Assembly: GCA_041746635.1 (NCBI GenBank)
Contig: JBGTGQ010000030.1
Coordinates: 3,741-67,740 of the forward strand
From: CAMASH01 sp041746635
GTDB lineage: Bacteria; Verrucomicrobiota; Verrucomicrobiia; Chthoniobacterales; Terrimicrobiaceae
Direction: 5' to 3'
Length of the DNA: 64,000 nt
The notes beneath the pieces were generated by a model, which was not told where the DNA came from, did not search any database, and saw only the letters and a list, made by a program, of their open reading frames with translations. The translations under genes were made by a program, and so were the position numbers. The first letter of the stretch is position 1, and each line of letters opens with the position of its first letter. This document shows positions 40,822-50,771 of the stretch, piece after piece.

Positions 40822-40897
40822 AACTCCCCCTATTGACACTCCGCCGGACTGCCTCCATAGTCCCCGGCCCGCCACTTCGGCAGGAGACGACACTACT

Positions 40898-42709
<1,812 letters not shown>

Positions 42710-42713
42710 AACC

Positions 42714-42878
42714 TTGATCAACGGTATCACCGCGCTGGTCCTCGGCGTGATGGTTTACTCCCGCTGGCCCTCGGATTCCTTCTGGGTGCTGGGCCTTTTC
42801 TACGGGATCAACTCGATTTTTTGGGGCGTCTCCCTGCTCGCCCTTGGTTTCGGAGCGTCCAAGCCGGGTGCAGGTTGA
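42714..42878 (+). pseudogene. C-terminal remnant of an HdeD-family membrane protein
   Basis: A 54-codon frame directly behind typA reads INGITALVLGVMVYSRWPSD, then SFWVLGLFYGINSIFWG and LLALGFGAS. This is the last helix pair of HdeD/DUF308 acid-resistance membrane proteins (I-N-G-I-x-x-L-x-L-G-x-x-x-W-P-x-S-x-x-W-x-I-G-L-x-x-G-I). The preceding 120 or so residues are absent, and only a weak TTG start exists, so it looks like the stub of a deleted gene. Confidence 0.55.
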
Positions 42879-43027
42879 AGGCTGCCGGTTCTCCGACACT
42901 ATAACATACTCTCCGCAGTGGGGGACGGAGGATTTCTTCAGTGCCAGCCTCGTCGGATAGAGGTGAACAGGCGGTTAGGCGGCTTTTGTCCCTGTCCAGA
43001 CCGCGCATTCCCTGCTAAGCCGGATAC

Positions 43028-43396
43028 GTGGCCAAAAAAATTCCCCTGACCGCCATCCAAACGCCCCTGCAAAATCCTTTTGCGGGTCTAGTCAGCGAAG
43101 GCTTGCCGGAGGGCATTGTGGAAGTTGCAGCTCCCACTACGGCGGCAAAACCCAAACGGCCCCGCATCGTCCTGCGCCGGGAAAAAGCCCGCCGGGGTGG
43201 CAAGACGGTCATCGTCGCCGGCCAGCTTCCGACGCATCTCTCGCCCCCGGAAATCGCCAACCTGCTCCGCTCCGCCCGCAAGGCTCTGGGCTGCGGCGGC
43301 GCGGTGATTGAAAGGGAAATCGAGCTGCAAGGCGATCAAGCGGAACGGGTGCGAGCTTTCTTTGAAAGTTCAGGATTTGCGGTGGGCGGGGTGTAG
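43028..43396 (+). CDS. SUI1/eIF1-like translation initiation factor (YciH type)
   Basis: A 122-residue protein with a GTG start. The C-terminal 75 residues form a SUI1 domain: LRREKARRGGKTVIVAGQL, LPTHLSPPEIANLLRSARKA, GCGGAV and a final LQGDQAERVRAFFESSGF. Bacterial YciH-type proteins influence initiation fidelity. The N-terminal 45 residues (PNPFAGLVSEGLPEG-like) are variable and proline-rich. No operon partner is evident. Confidence 0.85.
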   Translation: MAKKIPLTAIQTPLQNPFAGLVSEGLPEGIVEVAAPTTAAKPKRPRIVLRREKARRGGKTVIVAGQLPTHLSPPEIANLLRSARKALGCGGAVIEREIELQGDQAERVRAFFESSGFAVGGV

Positions 43397-43481
43397 GTTT
43401 CCGCCCGCTCGAGCAGGGTAAAGTGAACGCCATCAGGATTTCCCGTTGCTCCCGCCGGAGTGGTCGTGTAAATCCTCGGTG

Positions 43482-43880
43482 ATGGCCCGTCGTGGAAAAA
43501 ACTCCATCAAACCCCTCTGGATAATTATTGCCGTACTTCTTCTCGCGGGCGCGTTTTTCGGATCTCGACTCTTTATCACGGCCACGGCCGAACCCTTCCG
43601 CACCATCGCGCTTCTGGATGTAAAGGCCTATCTGGACAACGCCAACAGCCTGCGCAGCAACGTTTATAAGATCGAAGGCGAGGTGCGCGATTCACTCGCC
43701 TGGTCCCCGACCACCGGTCGTCTTATTGCGGTCAGCGTCAATGAGGGAACGGATGTCATTCCGGTGCTGGTCACCACCAATTTCAACCACATTAACATCC
43801 AAAAGGGGCAGAAGTTTATTTTCCTGCTGGAAGTGGATAATCATGGTATACTCCGCACGAAAGATCTGACCAAAGCATGA
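43482..43880 (+). CDS. small membrane-anchored OB-like protein
   Basis: 132 residues from ATG 43482. One N-terminal membrane helix (PLWIIIAVLLLAGAFFGSRL) and a periplasmic domain of about 95 residues containing VKAYLDNANSLRSNVYKIEG, GRLIAVSVNEGTDVIPVLV and QKFIFLLEVDNHGIL. The strand pattern suggests a small beta barrel. No family is recognised. Its stop overlaps the start of the next exported protein by 4 bases, so the two are likely partners. Confidence 0.65.
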   Translation: MARRGKNSIKPLWIIIAVLLLAGAFFGSRLFITATAEPFRTIALLDVKAYLDNANSLRSNVYKIEGEVRDSLAWSPTTGRLIAVSVNEGTDVIPVLVTTNFNHINIQKGQKFIFLLEVDNHGILRTKDLTKA

Positions 43881-45733
43881 AATCTCCCCTGCTGATTTGC
43901 CTGGCTTTCTCCTCTCTGGCCTTCGGCCAGGTTCCCGATGCCCCCGCCCCCACTCAACCCGCTCCGCCTGCGGCAGAACCCTCCACAGGGGGGCCGGAAA
44001 AACCGGCGAATTCTGCAGGCGGCTCCAGTTTTTTAGGCAAGGATGTCCCAATTTTTAATCCGGGCAGCGAGATCGTGTCTTGGGATGGCAAGAATTGGAA
44101 CATCAACAACAACCGGGTGTTTGAGGCGCGGTTTGAGAAATATCTGAACGCACCGCCGTCCACTTCGGATGCCAATCAGGAATACGAGGCCATCCTTCAG
44201 CAAATCATGGACAAACTCTCCCCGGGTCGGGTCACCCCGAAATCGACGGACGAGGCGTTTCAACTTCTGGCCAAGGCTTCCGAATTTCAGGAGGACGCCA
44301 ATCTCTGCGACGGCATCGCGTATCAGGTCTATTCCGCCTGGCTGGCAAAAAACAACAACGAACGGGTCAGTGCGGCCAACAAGGGCCTGGAGGACGAACG
44401 CAAAAGACTCGAATGGAACGCCAAGATTACCGCGGAAGGCAGCCGGCTCGATGGCCCCTCCTCAAGGGGCGACGGCATGGCCGCCGAGTGGCAAAAACAA
44501 CAGCAACTCAGGCGCGACATGGAGATGCAGCCGCTGATCACCCGCATCGCGGAAATTCAGGCGCTCATTAAAACCAACCAGCTCAAACGCGAGGTGGCGG
44601 AACTGCAAATTAAAATCGAGTTTCAAACCCTCATCGTCCAGCATTTCCTCCAGCGGCGCTTCCAACATGCCGTGATCGGAACCCGTTTCTATCGCAACAT
44701 CTTTGCCGACGGCGACAGCCAGCTCCGCGTGGGCGAGGACGCCAAGAGTCTCTTCGCCAAGACCACCGGCCTCCCGCCCACCATGGGAACCATCGATTCG
44801 CTGGCCAACGAAATCATTCGCGACGTCCGCGAAGGCGTTCACTCCTTCAAGTTTCTCCTCGAAAAAAACGAATTGGAGAGCGCTTCCAAGCGGCTGGCCG
44901 AGACCTTCATCATCGGCGAATATCTGCCGGACATCCGTACGCTCAGCCGCGAGGACAAGCGCAAGGCCCTCGCTTTCGTGCAAAAATTCAACCAACTCAT
45001 AAGCGCCTTGGAAGTCAAGGACTACACCCTGGCCGAAACCTTGGTTAAGGAGTTGAACGAGACCGCCCAGGATGCCGACACCTCGAAACCCACCGCCGCA
45101 ATCGAAACGGCCCGCCAGGTTTCCGCCATGCATATTGCCAAGGCCCGCAACGCCGCCGTCAGTGGCGACCAGGCGACACTTGAAGCCGAATTAAAGGCCG
45201 CCATGGAAATCTGGCCGCGCAATCCCGACCTGACCGAAGTTTCCAAAATGATCTTCTCCCAGGCCGATGTGCAGTCCCGCGCGCTGGTCGATTTCAACCA
45301 ATTACTCAGCCAGAAAAATTACCGGCAGATTTTCGACGACAAGATGCGTTTTATCGCCGCCACCTCGATGTATCCGGAAAAGCAGGAGGAATTGCGCAAG
45401 GTGCTCGACGACATGCAGGTCATTGAAACCGCCATCATCCAGGCGCAGGAAATCGAAAAGCGCAGCAACTATGCCGGCGCGTGGGAAAGCGCCGAGAAGG
45501 CTTTCCAGAAATACCCCAATGACAACAAGCTAAACCAGATTCGTGCCAACCTGACAATCGAGGCCTCGGACTTTGTGCAAGCCATCCGGAAAGCCCAGGA
45601 CCTCGAAAGCCGCAAACAACCGGGATCGAGCCTCGCTTGGTACCTAAAGGCCTGGAATAAATACCCTCAAAGCGAGTTTGCCAAAGAAGGCGTCGAACGC
45701 TTGACCAAGGAAGTTTTGCCTGACGCAAGTTGA
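43877..45733 (+). CDS. large exported helical protein, function unknown
   Basis: 618 residues. Signal peptide MKSPLLICLAFSSLAFGQ, then a low-complexity proline/alanine-rich region, a segment with VFEARFEKYLNAPPST, and mostly helical charged sequence to the end (for instance ELQIKIEFQTLIVQHFLQRR and LEVKDYTLAETLVKELNETA), including TPR-like helix pairs after 430 (ARNAAVSGDQATLEAELKAA). I know no family. Coupled to the upstream membrane-anchored protein. Confidence 0.65.
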   Translation: MKSPLLICLAFSSLAFGQVPDAPAPTQPAPPAAEPSTGGPEKPANSAGGSSFLGKDVPIFNPGSEIVSWDGKNWNINNNRVFEARFEKYLNAPPSTSDANQEYEAILQQIMDKLSPGRVTPKSTDEAFQLLAKASEFQEDANLCDGIAYQVYSAWLAKNNNERVSAANKGLEDERKRLEWNAKITAEGSRLDGPSSRGDGMAAEWQKQQQLRRDMEMQPLITRIAEIQALIKTNQLKREVAELQIKIEFQTLIVQHFLQRRFQHAVIGTRFYRNIFADGDSQLRVGEDAKSLFAKTTGLPPTMGTIDSLANEIIRDVREGVHSFKFLLEKNELESASKRLAETFIIGEYLPDIRTLSREDKRKALAFVQKFNQLISALEVKDYTLAETLVKELNETAQDADTSKPTAAIETARQVSAMHIAKARNAAVSGDQATLEAELKAAMEIWPRNPDLTEVSKMIFSQADVQSRALVDFNQLLSQKNYRQIFDDKMRFIAATSMYPEKQEELRKVLDDMQVIETAIIQAQEIEKRSNYAGAWESAEKAFQKYPNDNKLNQIRANLTIEASDFVQAIRKAQDLESRKQPGSSLAWYLKAWNKYPQSEFAKEGVERLTKEVLPDAS

Positions 45734-45812
45734 CCGTTGGAAGCGCCGGCATCTTGCCCAATACTGTTGCTTTAGCACTTGACGATTTGCAAACGGGGAG
45801 TCAATCTGCGGC

Positions 45813-47012
45813 ATGGGTCGTCAGGCAAAGACACTTCCGGTCGGCGGGGATAATACCCGTCATTTGAGTGCAGGGCTGATGGCGGCGTGTTTCCCCGCCC
45901 TCACGTTACAACGCATCATTGAGGAGAGCGGGCGGGCGAGCAAGCGTGTGCGGGATTTGCCGGCTGTTGTCGTTGCCTACTATGTGATTGCTCTGAGCTT
46001 GTTTCCCGCCATCGGCTATCGGAGCGTGTTGGAATGGTTGCTGGGCGGTTTGCGCTGGCTTGATGCCGGGCATTTCAGGGTCAGCGGCAAGGGTTCGTTG
46101 AGTCGGGCGCGCGAGCGATTGGGCGAGGAGCCGATGCGCAGGGCTTTCCGGGAGTTGGCCCACCCGCTCAATCGCAAGGATCTGCCGGGGAGTCACTGGA
46201 GGGAGTTTCATCTGGTGGCCATTGATGGCACCACCCTTGCGCTTCAGGATACCGCGTCCAATGAGGAGGCCTTTGGCCGTTCATCCAATCAGCATGGCTC
46301 GGCGGCCTATCCGATCTGCCGCTGTGTGGTGCTCTGCGAGGTCGGCACGCATATGGTTTTCGCGGCAGCGCAGGGAGGCTATTGTGATGGGGAGACAACG
46401 CTGGCCCAAGAAGTTCTCGCTCGTCTCAAGCCTGGCATGTTGTGTTTGGCCGACAGGCTTTTCCCCGGCTACGATCTGTGGAAGCAGGCGGCGGCCAGCG
46501 GTGCGAATCTACTGTGGAGAGCCAAGGTCTCGCTGCCGCTCACGCGGCTGGAAACACTGGAGGATGGATCGTGGATCGCTCGATGGCTGCCAAAGGAGAA
46601 GAAAAAGACCGAGCCACAAGGCGTGCTGGTCAGGGTGATCGAGTATCGGCTGGTCGGCTCCGATGGGGGCGGGGTTGACGCCACGTATCGTTTGCTCACC
46701 ACGCTGTTGGATTGTCGCGAGGCTCCCGCGCAAGAGTTGGCCAGCCTCTATCCCGAGCGCTGGGAGGTCGAGTTGACGATCAAGGAAGCCAAGGAAGTTC
46801 TCCGCGGCAAAGAGATCACTTTGCGCAGCAAAGTTGCCGAACTCGTGCGCCAGGAGTTTTGGGGCTTGTTGCTGGCCCACTATCTGGTGCGCCGGACGAT
46901 GGCGCTCGCGGCGCTGGATCGGGGACAAAACCCTCACGCACTGAGCTTTTCCCGAAGCGTTGAAATCATCAAATCCACTCAGGCAGGTCCCGTCCTGTCT
47001 TTTTCCCCCTAG
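45813..47012 (+). CDS. IS4-family transposase
   Basis: DDE transposase of 399 residues. First catalytic Asp in LVAIDGTTLALQD, second in CLADRLFPGYDLWK, and the Glu in the IS4 signature YPERWEVELTIKEAK (Y-x2-R-x3-E-x6-K). The N-terminal domain has LSRARERLGEEPMRRAFREL. Frame intact, so the element may be active. GC-rich like the host; no recent-import signal. Confidence 0.92.
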   Translation: MGRQAKTLPVGGDNTRHLSAGLMAACFPALTLQRIIEESGRASKRVRDLPAVVVAYYVIALSLFPAIGYRSVLEWLLGGLRWLDAGHFRVSGKGSLSRARERLGEEPMRRAFRELAHPLNRKDLPGSHWREFHLVAIDGTTLALQDTASNEEAFGRSSNQHGSAAYPICRCVVLCEVGTHMVFAAAQGGYCDGETTLAQEVLARLKPGMLCLADRLFPGYDLWKQAAASGANLLWRAKVSLPLTRLETLEDGSWIARWLPKEKKKTEPQGVLVRVIEYRLVGSDGGGVDATYRLLTTLLDCREAPAQELASLYPERWEVELTIKEAKEVLRGKEITLRSKVAELVRQEFWGLLLAHYLVRRTMALAALDRGQNPHALSFSRSVEIIKSTQAGPVLSFSP

Positions 47013-47019
47013 AGCATTT

Positions 47020-47300
47020 TAAAAAATGTCGTGGCCGCAGGAATTGTAGCCGCCCTGCTGTGTCAGGGCGTTCTCCCGGCGCGGCGACGCAGCGCCGCGG
47101 CTACAGTAAAACGAAAACCGCTCTAAAATCCGGGCAAACGTGTTTCTTTCCGTTCTCCGAGACATCGGAGCGAGTCGGACTTCTTCAAGTCGCGGAAAAT
47201 CCAAGCCACGGGTCCTGAAAAGAAGACCTCCACAAAAGTTTCCCACCAGAAGACTAGGAACAACGGTGGCGTGCCGTCCGACCTCAAAAGAAGTGGTGGC
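47020..47300. repeat. non-coding tail of the IS with REP-like inverted words
   Basis: A 281-base stretch between transposase and right repeat. TGTAGCCGC (47046) and GCGGCTACA (47097) are inverted around TGTCAGGGCG, and GAGCATTTTAAAA (47013) matches the reversed CGCTCTAAAAT (47121). No gene is visible. This looks like a host REP element adjacent to or captured by the IS. Confidence 0.5.
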
Positions 47301-47442
47301 GTGCTAAAGCAACAGTATTTGGCAAGATGCCAGTGCACCCTGAACTGATGCTGGCTCGACCAATTTTAATCACACCGGAGCCGTGAAGGTCACAGTTTTT
47401 CGCACTGGACAACCCGGAGGTTACTGGTTTAAGAGTCTCATT

Positions 47443-48342
47443 ATGAGAAAATCAGGCGTAATTTTTGGGGTTCTGGTGATGGTGGCCTTAGCTGCACCTT
47501 CTGCGCGCGCCATCGTCGTAATCGCGGCTGATTATCCAACGGCTCCCGCGAGCGGAGCCACGGCGTCAAATAAATCCCAGCTCTCCCAACTAGTCGCGCT
47601 TTATCAAAATGATGTCGCGCTTCTGGCCAATTCGGATAAAAATTACTCCGAGGTCATCAGGAAAACCAAGCCGGATTCTGCGGTGCAGGACAAGCTGCGC
47701 AAATTAGCCGCTGAAGATGGCGGCGCTCTCACAGTCGAGAGCCTGGCCCTCGCGGTCACTGCCATGATCAAAGCGACGCCGGAAAATTCAAATGTGATTT
47801 TGGCTTCGGCTATTGCCCTGCTGGTGGATCTCCCTGGCGGGCCATCTCAGGAAAATCGGGTGGTTCTAGGCAAAGCCGCCCTTCTCGGCGTCCCTCGGGA
47901 ACAAAGCAGGAGCTCTTACCATGTCGCCTTGATCATCGGTGTCTCCGCCTCCGGCTTGGAACAGAGCGACATAACCAAAACAGTAATTGCTCTCCGCAGG
48001 TTCGCTCTCGGCGATTTGCCAGACAGCCGACAAATCGACGATGCTGTCACTCTTGACGGGGCCTTGGTTACGGAGGGAATTCTCAGCCCGAACGCGGCGA
48101 CGGAAGAATTTGTCATGTTGGCGAGGGACTTTTCTCCCTTCGGAGCCGAGACCGACGCCGGTAGCAGCGATTCGGGCGGAGAGTTTTCAGGATCTCAAGG
48201 GGCAATCAACCAAGGGGGTTCCACTGGTGCGGGTGGCGGCTCAGGAAACACATCTGACTCGGATCCAACGCCCACCCCCACTCCTAGCCCTACGGCCACG
48301 CCCACTCCTACGCCCACTCCCTCTCCGACACCGGTTTCTTAA
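47443..48342 (+). CDS. secreted protein with proline/threonine-rich C-terminal tail
   Basis: 299 residues from ATG 47443. Signal peptide MRKSGVIFGVLVMVALAAPS ending SARA. A helical domain of about 200 residues (LSQLVALYQNDVALLANSDK, AVTAMIKATPENSNVILASA) is followed by a Gly/Ser stretch and a C-terminal series of TPTPSPTA repeats, a flexible linker or a surface-exposed glycosylation target. I recognise no family. It begins 110 bases after the IS; an earlier GTG at 47383 is in frame. Confidence 0.65.
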   Translation: MRKSGVIFGVLVMVALAAPSARAIVVIAADYPTAPASGATASNKSQLSQLVALYQNDVALLANSDKNYSEVIRKTKPDSAVQDKLRKLAAEDGGALTVESLALAVTAMIKATPENSNVILASAIALLVDLPGGPSQENRVVLGKAALLGVPREQSRSSYHVALIIGVSASGLEQSDITKTVIALRRFALGDLPDSRQIDDAVTLDGALVTEGILSPNAATEEFVMLARDFSPFGAETDAGSSDSGGEFSGSQGAINQGGSTGAGGGSGNTSDSDPTPTPTPSPTATPTPTPTPSPTPVS

Positions 48343-48378
48343 TCGGGATAGCAGGGGAGAAGAGGGGCGGATCGTTCT

Positions 48379-49317
48379 TTACCGGGCGGATTGGGATGCT
48401 ATTTTCCGCCAAAGCTCCAGTTCATCACTGGAAGGGCTGACGGGAAGCAAGACCTGCACCACGGCGTAAAAGTCTCCGCGTGTTCCTCCCTTGTGTGGGA
48501 GCCCGCGGCCACTGAGGCGAAACTTGCGGCCGTTTTGCGTTCCGGGAGTCACATGCAGTTTGGCCCGGCCATCCAGCGTGGGAATTTCCACATCACAGCC
48601 CAAGACGGCCTGATGCACGGGAATTTCCAGGTCATAGAACAAATCTTCTCCCTTCACCTCAAATTCCGGGTGTTTCTCAAACTTGATCCGAAGGAACAGG
48701 TCTCCCGCCTGCGCGCCTCCACCACCCGATCCCCCCTGTCCGGCCAACCGAATACGTTGCCCGTCGTGCACACCCTTGGGGATCTTGACGGTGTAGGTCT
48801 GAATCTTGCCTGAATCCCCGCGCCGGAAGGAAATCTGCCGCGAGGAACCGCGCAAGGCATCCTCCAGGCTGACCAGAATATCCGCCTCCACATCCTGGCC
48901 CCGCATGGGAGTCTCCTCAAAATCAAAACCACCCCCGCTCCGGCTGCCTCCCCTGCGCGCGCCGAACATCTGTTCAAAAAAATCGCTGAACCCGGTGCCG
49001 CCAAAATGAAATTCGGTTTCCCCCTCCCCAAATCCGCCAGGAGAACCCTGCTGCCTTCGCCCGCCCGGCGGAGACTGGAACCCACCTTGTTGCCAGTTTG
49101 CGCCATAATCGTCGTATTTTTTGCGCTTCTCGGGATCGCTCAACACCTCGTAGGCCTCGTTGATCTCCTTGAATTTTTCTTCCGCCGATTTTTTGTCCTC
49201 GGCCGTGTCCGGATGGTACTTGCGGGCCAGCTTGCGGAAGGCAGTTTTGATCTCGTCCTGCGGCGCGGTTTTTGTCACGCCGAGGGTTTCATAATAGTCG
49301 CGGAATTTGGCAGGCAT
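48379..49317 (-). CDS. DnaJ-type co-chaperone (CbpA-like, no zinc finger)
   Basis: 312 residues. N-terminal J domain YYETLGVTKTAPQDEIKTAF with the HPD in RKYHPDTAEDKKSAEEKF, a Gly/Phe-rich linker (about 75-125: GGFQSPPGG, GGTGFSDFFEQMFGARRGG) and the two-lobed substrate-binding domain with FRRGDSGKIQTYTVKIPKG and LSGRGLPHKGGTRGDFYAVV. The CxxCxGxG zinc repeats of DnaJ are missing, so it is a type II Hsp40. It stimulates DnaK ATPase. Convergent with the preceding secreted gene. Confidence 0.93.
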   Translation of the reverse strand: MPAKFRDYYETLGVTKTAPQDEIKTAFRKLARKYHPDTAEDKKSAEEKFKEINEAYEVLSDPEKRKKYDDYGANWQQGGFQSPPGGRRQQGSPGGFGEGETEFHFGGTGFSDFFEQMFGARRGGSRSGGGFDFEETPMRGQDVEADILVSLEDALRGSSRQISFRRGDSGKIQTYTVKIPKGVHDGQRIRLAGQGGSGGGGAQAGDLFLRIKFEKHPEFEVKGEDLFYDLEIPVHQAVLGCDVEIPTLDGRAKLHVTPGTQNGRKFRLSGRGLPHKGGTRGDFYAVVQVLLPVSPSSDELELWRKIASQSAR

Positions 49318-49333
49318 GAAACTGTGGGAGGAC

Positions 49334-49428
49334 TCTCAACGTTTCAGGCGCAACGTTCAACCTTCAAGTGGCAGGCCGGGCGCGGACAGGATTGAGAGTT
49401 GAAAGTTGAAAGTTGAGCGTTGAAACTC
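49334..49428. repeat. simple GAAAGTTGA-type repeat cluster before serS
   Basis: ACTCTCAACGTTTCAGGC and GAAAGTTGAAAGTTGAGCGT are inverted, imperfectly periodic words around a GC-rich centre in the 120-base divergent dnaJ-serS spacer. The serS start lies 10 bases to the right. Confidence 0.55.
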
Positions 49429-49437
49429 GCCGTCTTC

Positions 49438-50703
49438 ATGATCGATATCCGCCTTCTCCGCGAACAACCCGATTACGTCAAAACCCGCCTCGCCGCGCGA
49501 GGCTCCGACTTGGGCGAATGCATTGACGCCGCCCTGGCCCTTGATGGTGAGCGCCGCGCGGCGGAAACCCGCCTGCAAAATCTTCAAGCCGACCGCAATC
49601 GTCTCAGCAAGGAAATCGGACGTTTGCGCGCGGGGGGAAATGACACAACCACGCTGGAAGCACAATCCAAGGCCCATGCGGCGGAAATGCAGGAGTTGTC
49701 CAATCAGAGTGCCGCCTTGGAGGAAAAACAGCACGCTCTCCTGCTCGCCCTGCCCAATCTTCCCCAAGCCACGGTGCCGGCCGGGAAAGACGCCGCCGAC
49801 AATACTCTCGTGCGGGAATGGGGGGAAAAACCTGTTTTGGAAAATCCGCAGGATCACCTCGTTATTGCCACTCGCTTGAAGCTTCTCGACTTCGACCGGG
49901 CCGCCAAGATCAGCGGAAGCGGATTCGTCTGCTACACCGGACCGGGAGCCCGACTGGAACGCGCGCTGATCAACTTCCTGCTCGATCTGCACACCCGCGA
50001 ACATGGTTATGTGGAGATCAATCCCCCCCATGTCGTCCGCTCCGAGGCCTTGGTCGGAACGTCGCAACTGCCCAAATTTGAAGATCAGCAATACCGTGTG
50101 GCCAATGACGATCTTTATCTCGTTCCCACCGCCGAGGTTCCCGTCACTAACCTGCATCGCGAGGAAATTCTCCCGTGCGAGGCCCTGCCAATCAAATACG
50201 CCGCCTACACCCCCTGCTTCCGTCGCGAAGCAGGCTCGGCGGGTCTCGGCACGCGGGGATTGATCCGCATGCATCAGTTCGACAAGGTTGAACTCGTCAA
50301 AATTTGTCGGCCGGAAAACTCGCATACCGAACTGGAATCACTGACCGCCGACGCAGAACGCGTCCTGCAAACTTTGGGCCTGCCTTACCGCGTGGTGGAA
50401 CTCTGCACCGGTGACCTTGGCTTTGGCTCGGCTCGAACCTACGACATTGAAGTCTGGTCGCCGGGACAAAACGCCTATCTTGAAGTTTCAAGTTGCTCCA
50501 ATTTCGAAGATTTCCAAGCCCGGCGGATGAATCTTCGTTACAAGGCCGAAGACGGAAAAAACCGTTTTTGTCACACTCTCAACGGCTCCGGCACCGCCCT
50601 CGCGCGACTCTATGTCGCCCTGCTCGAAAACGGCCTTCAGACCGACGGTTCCGTCAGGCTGCCCGAACCGCTTCACGCCTATTTTGGAGCAGGCGTTTTG
50701 TAA
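49438..50703 (+). CDS. serS: seryl-tRNA synthetase
   Basis: Class II synthetase charging tRNA-Ser, 421 residues. ATG 49438 (MIDIRLLREQPDYVKTRL) is the family start; an upstream TTG is in a repeat. Long antiparallel coiled-coil arm with ALALDGERRAAETRLQNLQA and DRNRLSKEIG, motif 2 CFRREAGSAGLGTRGLIRMH and motif 3 NGSGTALARLYVALLEN. tilS follows directly behind a large inverted repeat. Confidence 0.95.
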   Translation: MIDIRLLREQPDYVKTRLAARGSDLGECIDAALALDGERRAAETRLQNLQADRNRLSKEIGRLRAGGNDTTTLEAQSKAHAAEMQELSNQSAALEEKQHALLLALPNLPQATVPAGKDAADNTLVREWGEKPVLENPQDHLVIATRLKLLDFDRAAKISGSGFVCYTGPGARLERALINFLLDLHTREHGYVEINPPHVVRSEALVGTSQLPKFEDQQYRVANDDLYLVPTAEVPVTNLHREEILPCEALPIKYAAYTPCFRREAGSAGLGTRGLIRMHQFDKVELVKICRPENSHTELESLTADAERVLQTLGLPYRVVELCTGDLGFGSARTYDIEVWSPGQNAYLEVSSCSNFEDFQARRMNLRYKAEDGKNRFCHTLNGSGTALARLYVALLENGLQTDGSVRLPEPLHAYFGAGVL

Positions 50704-50771
50704 ACTGGAGGGAAGTGCTTCGTCACTTCCCGCTTTTTCCCATGGGAATTGACGAAGCACTTCCCTCCAGT
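50704..50771. repeat. 22-bp perfect inverted repeat enclosing the tilS start
   Basis: ACTGGAGGGAAGTGCTTCGT at 50704 (arm to 50725) is exactly repeated in inverse at 50750-50771. It begins at the serS stop codon; the right arm encodes tilS residues 4-10 (DEALPSS). The loop of 24 bases holds the tilS ATG. Confidence 0.85.

Larger units (their letters stand above)
45748..47331 (+). mobile_element. IS4-family insertion sequence with 31-bp inverted repeats
   Basis: Left end GGCATCTTGCCCAATACTGT and right end, reversed, GGCATCTTGCCAAATACTGT begin identical 31-bp inverted repeats with one mismatch (45748-45778 and 47301-47331), both running to TTGCTTTAGCAC. One transposase gene lies between. No target-site duplication is obvious outside the repeats. 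The outer GGCATCTTGCC part is also a word of the host spacer repeats, so the true ends may be the inner AATACTGTTGC motif. Confidence 0.75.

Noticed and set aside
40499..40897. N-terminal extension of typA to 40499
   Set aside because: It runs out of frame through the upstream secreted gene and the inverted repeat; the ATG at 40898 has a ribosome binding site and the family N-terminus.
42973..42979. Isolated GTTAGGC heptamer after the HdeD stub, as a possible further attC core
   Set aside because: No palindromic partner or cassette gene is present around it; a heptamer is expected by chance.
43396..43475. Minus-strand peptide TTTPAGATGNPDGVHFTLLE between SUI1-like and membrane-anchored genes
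   Set aside because: It looks protein-like but no family or start could be recognised and it overlaps gene starts; too short to support.
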